Below are positions 6,583 through 11,266 of a DNA stretch of 11,266 nt, piece after piece. Every line of letters begins with the position of its first letter. Positions within the stretch are counted from its first letter, which is position 1. The DNA is taken from the NCBI GenBank assembly GCA_004299465.1, contig SCST01000276.1:1-11266 (forward strand). Reading direction: 5' to 3'. The DNA comes from Methylovulum sp. (GTDB lineage Bacteria; Pseudomonadota; Gammaproteobacteria; Methylococcales; Methylomonadaceae). Under the pieces are notes generated by a model, which ran no database searches, was not told the DNA's origin, and worked only from the letters and a program-made list of their open reading frames with translations. The position numbers and the translations under genes were made by a program.

Positions 6583-7560
6583 TTAACTTAACGGCAATGG
6601 CTCGATAAGCACATCCCCGCCGCTATTCCTGGCGCTGGCGGCAACAAAACTCAACTTGTCAAAATGTGCAAACTGCTGCGTCAAGCGGCGCATGATGGTT
6701 TCGGCCAATTCCACGCCATCCATCGCACAGAAGCCGGTAGGTCCCCAAGAAGTCTGGCCGATTGCCACGGCGCCTTGTTCAGCCAGCCATTGCATTGCGA
6801 CGGCCACTTCGGGGCTGGTAAAAACACCGCCCTGAGCGGCCGCGAAATGCCCGCCCACGGAGCATTGCAATTGGGTAATCACATCGCCGAACTTCGCAAG
6901 ATCATGCTCGGCGAGAGCAGGCAAACCCTGCATCAGCAGCAAATAACATAAGCGCGCCGCCTCCTGCTGCGGGAAAGGCGGCAATTCACTAAAGGCCTGG
7001 ATTTCCTGCAAACCGTGCAAACCTTGTCCCCGCCGGTCAAAGACCAGGATAAAGCGCCAGTCGTCCGGTATATCCATATGAGCCAGCACCGGCGGCGTAA
7101 TGGTTTTTTCGCCGCGTCCGCCATCGACTACCAGGCCGCCCTGTTCAAAAATACCGATGCCTATACCGGAACGCAGCCCGCGTTCGGTTACCGCGGCAAG
7201 GTCGCGCACCGTCATATCCAGGCCATATATCGCATTAAGCGCGGAACCGATCGCCAGTGACATCTGCGTGCCGGAACCCAAACCCACATGCTCAGGAATA
7301 GCCGCTTCAATACTGATATTAAGCTTGTCCGGTACGTTTAATGCTTGGCATAACTGTTTCAGGCACTGTTCTGCCCGCGCCGAGGAGGGACCGGTAATGC
7401 AACAGGAGTCGGCATGCGTTACCGATAAGCGCGTGCTGATCTCATTCAACGCAATACCGATGCTGCCGAAGTGACGGCCTAATGATCCGCTTAAATCGAA
7501 AAAGCCCATGTGCAATCTGGCCGGTGCAACAACTGAGACTTTGGAATATTGAACTATCAA
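6583..7560 (-). CDS. mptG: Beta-ribofuranosylaminobenzene 5'-phosphate synthase (tetrahydromethanopterin biosynthesis)
   Basis: A GHMP-kinase-fold enzyme that condenses 4-aminobenzoate or 4-hydroxybenzoate with PRPP, releasing CO2 and pyrophosphate: the committing step to tetrahydromethanopterin, the C1 carrier of formaldehyde oxidation in methylotrophs. The 325 residues match the family length. Family features are APARLHMGFFDLSG (12-25), the glycine-rich phosphate-binding loop EHVGLGSGTQ (90-99), the SGIGIGIFEQGGLVVDGGRG block, and GQTSWGPTGFCA near the C-terminus. The only start before the conserved N-terminus is TTG at 7558-7560: reading upstream, no ATG or GTG occurs before an in-frame stop at 7606-7608, and the first internal ATG (residue 18) would remove the conserved ARLH. 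No good ribosome binding site precedes it. It lies 124 bases after the HAD gene on the same strand and may be read from its own promoter near 7605. The symbol follows the archaeal name; bacterial usage varies. Confidence 0.92.
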   Translation of the reverse strand: MIVQYSKVSVVAPARLHMGFFDLSGSLGRHFGSIGIALNEISTRLSVTHADSCCITGPSSARAEQCLKQLCQALNVPDKLNISIEAAIPEHVGLGSGTQMSLAIGSALNAIYGLDMTVRDLAAVTERGLRSGIGIGIFEQGGLVVDGGRGEKTITPPVLAHMDIPDDWRFILVFDRRGQGLHGLQEIQAFSELPPFPQQEAARLCYLLLMQGLPALAEHDLAKFGDVITQLQCSVGGHFAAAQGGVFTSPEVAVAMQWLAEQGAVAIGQTSWGPTGFCAMDGVELAETIMRRLTQQFAHFDKLSFVAASARNSGGDVLIEPLPLS

Positions 7561-7604
7561 GTTAATGGCTGATGTTGGAAAGTGATTGCAGGAATATGGG
7601 GGGA

Positions 7605-7635
7605 ATTATACCTGATCGTTACCGCTATGGGTGAA
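7605..7635 (-). promoter_or_regulatory. Possible promoter of the beta-RFAP synthase gene
   Basis: On the minus strand a perfect -10 TATAAT (7605-7610) has a weak -35 candidate TTCACC (7630-7635, spacer 19). The start would be near 7598, giving a leader of about 38 bases. Readthrough from the HAD gene upstream is also possible, because I see no clear terminator between them. Confidence 0.4.
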
Positions 7636-7684
7636 CTGCTGGACATGATAGGGCGCGCCGCTCTACGGACTCCCGCTCTTTTAA

Positions 7685-8359
7685 TTACAATTTTTCCCAG
7701 GCCCGTAGAATATCCAGCGTTTGCCGCAAATCATCCGCCATCATGCCGCATAGGGTAACAGCCGCCGGATCGGCGGGCGTTACTGACGGCACATAAACCG
7801 GAAACGCCCCTGCCCTCGCCGCTGCAATAATGCCGGTATAAGAATCTTCCAGCACCAGGCAACGGCGAATATCAACGTGCAAGGCATCGGCTGCCGTTAA
7901 AAAAATATCCGGCGCAGGCTTGCCGCATCGAACATCATCGCGCGTGATCACCGTTGCAAACACACCGTTTAAACCGGCCAGTTCCAGGCATTCATGCGCA
8001 TTAACGGCGCGGCTGTTGGTCGCCAGGCAAAAAGGGAGTTGCCGTTGAATAATATACGCCAGCAATTCGCTGAATCCGGGCTTGATTTTTATGCCGTGCG
8101 TGCCGACATAATCGCGCCAAAACATTCCGGCGGTATCATGAAAGACTTGCAACTTAAAATCAGCGCCGCAGGACGCCAGCAGTTTTTGCTCGACATCCCG
8201 GTAATGCAGCCCGGACAGCGACCAATAAAACGCATCCGGCAAATCCTTGCCCATAGCGGCGGCGGCCTGTCGCCACGCCAGGCAATAGGTGCTTTCGGTA
8301 TCCAGCACCAGGCCGTCCATATCGAAGATTACGGCCGCAAAATCGCCGGGATTAAACAC
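7685..8359 (-). CDS. HAD superfamily phosphatase or phosphomutase (subfamily IA type)
   Basis: A 224-residue cytosolic hydrolase of the haloacid dehalogenase superfamily. All four motifs are present: motif I FDMDGLVLDTE with nucleophile D13 and acid/base D15; motif II LATNS (T114); motif III CGKPAPDIF (K147); motif IV VLEDSYTGI (E171, D172). A helical cap lies between motifs I and II, as in beta-phosphoglucomutase and phosphoglycolate phosphatase relatives; the substrate cannot be read from sequence. The start is taken as GTG at 8357-8359, with AAGGTGG just upstream. It overlaps the last 8 bases of the nucleotidyltransferase gene, so translation is probably coupled. The open frame continues to an ATG at 8440, but that would add 27 residues overlapping the upstream gene with no family match. 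Confidence 0.88.
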   Translation of the reverse strand: MFNPGDFAAVIFDMDGLVLDTESTYCLAWRQAAAAMGKDLPDAFYWSLSGLHYRDVEQKLLASCGADFKLQVFHDTAGMFWRDYVGTHGIKIKPGFSELLAYIIQRQLPFCLATNSRAVNAHECLELAGLNGVFATVITRDDVRCGKPAPDIFLTAADALHVDIRRCLVLEDSYTGIIAAARAGAFPVYVPSVTPADPAAVTLCGMMADDLRQTLDILRAWEKL

Positions 8360-9281
8360 GTACCACCTTGATATATTCGCCGTGCGCTTCACGGCTGGAA
8401 CCGACCACGATACGTTTAACGCCGTATTCGTTTTGTTCAAGCACGCCGGATACTTCGACTGTTTCGCCGCTGACCGCCTGCCCTGTATACGTCGCTGTAA
8501 AACTCACGACAGACCGGATGTCGTCATGGCCGATAAAAAACTCAGCCGGGTAATCGAATGCGCGGCGGTCGTCGATGACCGCGCATTGCACGGTGAGCGG
8601 CCCGCATTTTTGATAATTGATCGATTCGGGACGCGGAGATTCATCAATAAAGTTCAAATCGAATTTTCGCCCGTTAATAACCGCTTTATTGTACTTACGG
8701 CGCTCATGCCAGACATAATCGGTAAAACTTAAGGCCGACGAACGCCGCTGATAGGATTGCCGCCAATCCTGCTCATTCAATTCCTGTAACAAGCCCTGTT
8801 CAATCAATACACGCGTTACGGCTCGGCAGTCATGGAACACGTTGCGTCCATAACAAACCAGGTCAATATCCGATGCCGGGTTTTGCACATCGACCAGGAT
8901 AGAACCGGTAATACCGATCGCGGCCAAGTCTAGCCCATGTCGTTGCAATAACTCGCCCAACTGGCACAGGTCGCGCTCTACCGCATCGTTGGGACCATCC
9001 TGCATAATCGCCTGCAAACGTTGCCTGGGCCGGTGGTGTTTGACGACCCTGTCTACCGCCACCGCATGCAAATAGGCATCAAGCACCGGCGAATAATGCA
9101 GGTACTCGGGATAATGCCGTTTCAAAAACGCATTGGCAGGCTCTGTTGCATATTTTTGCCAGCCGGACGGTTCCTTGACATAGCGCAGGAAACACAGCAC
9201 CTTATCCTGTTCCGTGCCTTGCTCGACCAGGGCAAATATCAGCCCTTCGGCTGTCTCTACAAAGTCTTTAGGGAAAAACAT
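8352..9281 (-). CDS. Predicted nucleotidyltransferase (pol-beta fold), archaeal-like
   Basis: A 309-residue protein with a minimal nucleotidyltransferase core: GITGSILVDV (123-132) with G126/S127, then D138 and D140 in SDIDLVCYG, and a third acid D208 in KFDLNFID. These fit the catalytic metal-binding pattern of the fold, so it probably transfers a nucleotidyl group to an unknown acceptor. An N-terminal region (about 1-95: DFVETAEGLIFALVE, VLCFLRYV, LHAVAVDRV) precedes the core, and a beta-rich, OB-like C-terminal part (about 220-309) follows. From memory this layout resembles predicted nucleotidyltransferases found mainly in Archaea (COG1665-like); that match is not verified. It starts 11 bases after the amidase stop, without a clear ribosome binding site, and overlaps the HAD gene by 8 bases. 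The pairing with a phosphatase suggests shared substrate chemistry. Confidence 0.82.
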   Translation of the reverse strand: MFFPKDFVETAEGLIFALVEQGTEQDKVLCFLRYVKEPSGWQKYATEPANAFLKRHYPEYLHYSPVLDAYLHAVAVDRVVKHHRPRQRLQAIMQDGPNDAVERDLCQLGELLQRHGLDLAAIGITGSILVDVQNPASDIDLVCYGRNVFHDCRAVTRVLIEQGLLQELNEQDWRQSYQRRSSALSFTDYVWHERRKYNKAVINGRKFDLNFIDESPRPESINYQKCGPLTVQCAVIDDRRAFDYPAEFFIGHDDIRSVVSFTATYTGQAVSGETVEVSGVLEQNEYGVKRIVVGSSREAHGEYIKVVRV

Positions 9282-9292
9282 CGCGTTGGTAT

Positions 9293-10108
9293 TTATTTTT
9301 TTGTCATGGAGCCTGAGAAATAGTCATCGAGCGCCGCCTTGATGATATGGGCAAAACGCCGCTGGAAATCGCTTGTACTGATCAGCGCTTCGTCTTCAAT
9401 ATCGATCAGGTTACCGACTTCTATCAACACGGCGGGCATGCGAGTGTACCTTAATACCGCCAAGTCCTGGTGCCAGATACCTAAGTCGCCGTCGATAATG
9501 CGGCAGGATTTGCAATCATCCCGATGATAATTCGACGCGGTTCTAGCCGATTGGATCAAACGCTTGCCTATCAATCGGGCTATTTTTAACGATAGGCTGC
9601 GCTGCGGTTCGGTGGCGTTATCATTAATAAACAGGTTAAAGCCTATTTGGTAGCTCTGTTTAAACGCGTCGCGCAATTTTTTTCCACGCTGACCGTTGCA
9701 TAGCGTAGCGTCCGTTACCTGTTGATGCGCCGCCGTGGAATCATGGTGTATCGAAATAAACAGGTCGGCCTGCTGTGCGTTCGCCAACGCGGCACGGGCC
9801 AGCAACGACTTATGTTTATCCCAGGATGGCTGCGCCTGCTGATCGAGATAATGCCGTAATGCTTCGCGCTGATTCCGGACTTCCGCATTTGCCGTGCGTG
9901 TTAAAACCAGTGTGTAGTCGCTGAGCGATGCGCTCAACGCGCTCACTGCCGCATCATTATATTCCACTTCCTTTTTAAAACAGCGTCCCGTCGCGCCCGG
10001 TTGTGACGGCTCGTGCCCGGCATCCAGAATAATAACGGGATTAGCCGATACGCCGGCTGTCCATATGATCAATACAAGGCTAATCGCCTGAAGACGGCAG
10101 CTCATCAT
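9293..10108 (-). CDS. N-acetylmuramoyl-L-alanine amidase (Amidase_3), periplasmic
   Basis: A zinc hydrolase that cuts the bond between N-acetylmuramic acid and L-alanine in peptidoglycan, used in wall turnover and cell separation. The 271 residues begin with a signal peptide (hydrophobic residues about 6-20, cleavage near VSA/NP at 22-23). The single catalytic domain has the Amidase_3 ligands: H32 in ILDAGHE, E47 in KKEVEYN, H121 in SIHHDS, and the catalytic E230 in LIEVGN. There is no AMIN domain, SPOR domain or LysM repeat, unlike AmiC or AmiB, so division-site targeting is not evident. Extra cysteines (C43, C137, C199, C202) could form disulfides in the periplasm. The ATG at 10108 (or the next codon) lies inside the end of the Uma2 gene, a 29-base overlap, indicating translational coupling. 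Confidence 0.92.
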   Translation of the reverse strand: MMSCRLQAISLVLIIWTAGVSANPVIILDAGHEPSQPGATGRCFKKEVEYNDAAVSALSASLSDYTLVLTRTANAEVRNQREALRHYLDQQAQPSWDKHKSLLARAALANAQQADLFISIHHDSTAAHQQVTDATLCNGQRGKKLRDAFKQSYQIGFNLFINDNATEPQRSLSLKIARLIGKRLIQSARTASNYHRDDCKSCRIIDGDLGIWHQDLAVLRYTRMPAVLIEVGNLIDIEDEALISTSDFQRRFAHIIKAALDDYFSGSMTKK

Positions 10109-10673
10109 CCAGCACTTTATCGTAGACCTCGCGCAGGCTGAGTACGCAAGCTATGCTGTCCAAGGGCACGGAAGCGTCAAGCCCGACGGCTTCCGTTAAT
10201 ATCCAGCCGTCTTCGTGGCGTACATAATGCTCGATGCTGGGCTGGTCTTGCGCGACCAACAGGTATTCGCGCAGGCCAGGTATTTTCCGGTAATGCGTAA
10301 ACTTGCCGCCCCGGTCATAAGCTTCGGTGGAAGGCGACAACACTTCAATCAGCACGGCAGGGTTAAGCAATGTATCCACATGAGCGTCCTCAAACTGCGG
10401 CGCGCCGCAGACGACGGCGACATCCGGGTAGTGGTAACTGCGCGCTTCGGCGGCCTTGACGCGCATATCGTTGATATAGGCTTCGCAGGGGCGTTTTTTG
10501 AGCTGGTCACGCAATTCTCCGGCAATATTAACCGCTATCAGGTTATGCTCGCGGCTTGCGCCGGTCATCGCATAGATTTGACCGTCGTGGAATTCACTTT
10601 TATAAAGCGCGCTACGTTCCCGCGCTATATATTCCTCGGCAGTGTAATGGCTTGGGTTGAGTACGGCAGACAT
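10080..10673 (-). CDS. Uma2 family protein (DUF820, restriction-endonuclease-like fold)
   Basis: A 197-residue protein of the Uma2/DUF820 family, which has a PD-(D/E)XK nuclease fold and is abundant in cyanobacteria and present in many environmental bacteria; its biological role is unsettled. Family marks are the opening YTAEEYIARER, YKSEFHDGQIYAMTGAS (24-40), HYPDVAVVCG with D84, VLIEVLSPSTEAYDRGGKF with E110 and K124, and LREYLLVAQD. The likely metal-binding residues (E27, D84, E110) are all there, so activity is possible. The ATG at 10673 has a good ribosome binding site (GAGG, then 6 bases). It heads a four-gene run with the amidase, nucleotidyltransferase and HAD genes, which is an odd setting for this family. 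Confidence 0.9.
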   Translation of the reverse strand: MSAVLNPSHYTAEEYIARERSALYKSEFHDGQIYAMTGASREHNLIAVNIAGELRDQLKKRPCEAYINDMRVKAAEARSYHYPDVAVVCGAPQFEDAHVDTLLNPAVLIEVLSPSTEAYDRGGKFTHYRKIPGLREYLLVAQDQPSIEHYVRHEDGWILTEAVGLDASVPLDSIACVLSLREVYDKVLDDELPSSGD

Positions 10674-10712
10674 GGTTTACCTCATGGGTTGATAATGGCT
10701 AAGCACTGCTTC

Positions 10713-10718
10713 ATTATA
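10713..10718 (-). promoter_or_regulatory. Possible -10 element for the Uma2-led operon
   Basis: A perfect TATAAT on the minus strand lies 40 bases before the Uma2 ATG, with no convincing -35 at 16-18 bases. A start near 10706 would leave a leader of about 33 bases. Confidence 0.35.
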
Positions 10719-10780
10719 GCGCTTGGTGGCGTAAAAACTATTGCCCGACCCTCCAATTGTTTGCCGCCGGGCTATGGTTT

Positions 10781-11086
10781 TCAAATCACCCCTTTCTCAA
10801 TCACCGGCAACACCCAATACTGGATGCCCGCACCGGCAAACTCCTGTTTTAACTGCGTCAATAATGCCGGCAAGCCCTGGGCATCCACATACATCTGGAA
10901 ACGGATTCTTTTCTGCCTGCCGCTGACCTGCTCGGACAACGATAAGCCCTTGTTCTCATGATGATGGGCATTGACGGGCAGACTGCTGAAGCCGTGCTCG
11001 GCTTCCAGCATCAACAGGTTGTCAACCAGCGCTTCTTCGAGACTGGGTGGAACATTAAGGGTGACCAGATATTCCTGATGCATCAT
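10781..11086 (-). CDS. DUF3240 family protein, RND-pump associated
   Basis: A 101-residue soluble protein with the DUF3240 pattern: YLVTLNVPPSLEEALVDNLL at the start, a middle SGRQKRIRFQMYVD strand, and YWVLPV near the end. Genes of this family commonly follow the large subunit of CusA/CzcA metal pumps, as here, where only 3 bases separate it from the upstream stop. HHHE at 41-44 (NAHHHENKG) is a candidate metal site. The size and strand order suggest a small alpha/beta, PII-like fold (inference). The ATG at 11086 has GAGG 6 bases upstream; a second ATG follows directly. A role in sensing or tuning metal efflux is plausible but unproven. Confidence 0.85.
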   Translation of the reverse strand: MMHQEYLVTLNVPPSLEEALVDNLLMLEAEHGFSSLPVNAHHHENKGLSLSEQVSGRQKRIRFQMYVDAQGLPALLTQLKQEFAGAGIQYWVLPVIEKGVI

Positions 11087-11089
11087 ACC

Positions 11090-11266
11090 TTACCTCGCTA
11101 CGGAATCGTCTTTTGCCTGCCCGAATAACTGGTACAACATCGGCAGCAAAAATAACGTTAAAAAAGTGGACGACACCAGCCCGCCGATAACGACGATAGC
11201 TAACGGACGCTGGATTTCGGAGCCTGGACCCGTTGCAAACAATAACGGTATCAGCCCGAACGCGGC
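11090..11266 (-). CDS. CusA/CzcA-type RND heavy-metal efflux pump, C-terminal end only
   Basis: The last 58 residues of a large inner-membrane proton-driven transporter; the rest lies beyond the right edge. GSEIQRPLAIVVIGGLVSST followed by the hydrophobic FLTLFLLPMLYQLFG is the characteristic end of the last membrane helices of the heavy-metal RND branch, which exports cations such as Cu/Ag or Co/Zn/Cd through a tripartite complex. The metal cannot be told from this fragment. It is probably cotranscribed with the DUF3240 gene 3 bases downstream. Confidence 0.88.
   Translation of the reverse strand, partial: AAFGLIPLLFATGPGSEIQRPLAIVVIGGLVSSTFLTLFLLPMLYQLFGQAKDDSVAR

Noticed and set aside
8360..8440. 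Longer HAD protein starting at the ATG at 8440
   Set aside because: The extra 27 residues overlap the nucleotidyltransferase gene and precede the usual start of HAD motif I; GTG at 8359 has a ribosome binding site.
8289..8732. Plus-strand open frames opposite the HAD, nucleotidyltransferase, amidase and Uma2 genes (also 7994-8371, 9021-9323, 10215-10961)
   Set aside because: They are shadows of minus-strand genes with intact catalytic motifs and show no recognisable protein features.
10743..10772. Weak hairpin GCCCG...CGGGC after the DUF3240 gene, followed on the minus strand by AATAGTTTTT
   Set aside because: The stem is only 5 bp with a 20-base loop; it may terminate the efflux operon, but the evidence is too thin to list.

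Overview
The window looks like a chromosomal segment from a gammaproteobacterial methylotroph, most likely a type I methanotroph (Methylococcales). The main reason is a beta-ribofuranosylaminobenzene 5'-phosphate synthase gene (6583-7560, minus), the dedicated entry enzyme for tetrahydromethanopterin. In bacteria this enzyme is largely confined to organisms that oxidise C1 compounds through that carrier. The surrounding genes (B12-dependent methionine synthase, DUF2970, DUF3240 beside an RND metal pump, Uma2) fit a proteobacterium. The genus is an inference.

Layout, left to right. (1) 1-2737, minus: the first ~912 residues of cobalamin-dependent methionine synthase MetH, cut by the window edge. 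(2) 2833-3021, plus: a 62-residue DUF2970 membrane protein, divergent from metH with overlapping promoters and ended by hairpins at 3006-3070. (3) 3099-3957, minus: two unrecognised cell-envelope genes, one multi-span membrane protein and one small exported protein, probably an operon. (4) A gene-poor stretch of about 320 bases, then 4281-4412, plus: a previously unlisted 43-residue single-span membrane protein with a near-consensus sigma70 promoter, a good ribosome binding site and a strong terminator of its own. (5) 4556-6460, plus: a large HTTM-DCC fusion membrane protein (634 residues). (6) 6583-7560, minus: the tetrahydromethanopterin gene, apparently with a TTG start. (7) 7685-10673, minus: four tightly packed or overlapping genes in the order Uma2 protein, periplasmic cell-wall amidase, nucleotidyltransferase, HAD phosphatase. 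(8) 10781-11266, minus: a DUF3240 protein and the last 58 residues of a CusA/CzcA-type RND heavy-metal efflux pump.

How the genes work together. MetH and the beta-RFAP synthase both belong to C1 metabolism but are not in one transcript. The RND pump and DUF3240 form the tail of a metal-efflux operon. The Uma2-amidase-nucleotidyltransferase-HAD run is translationally coupled by overlaps of 29 and 8 bases and an 11-base gap. The nucleotidyltransferase looks archaeal-like, which makes its position just upstream of an archaeal-type cofactor gene worth following up. No tRNA, rRNA, CRISPR array, insertion sequence or phage gene was seen.
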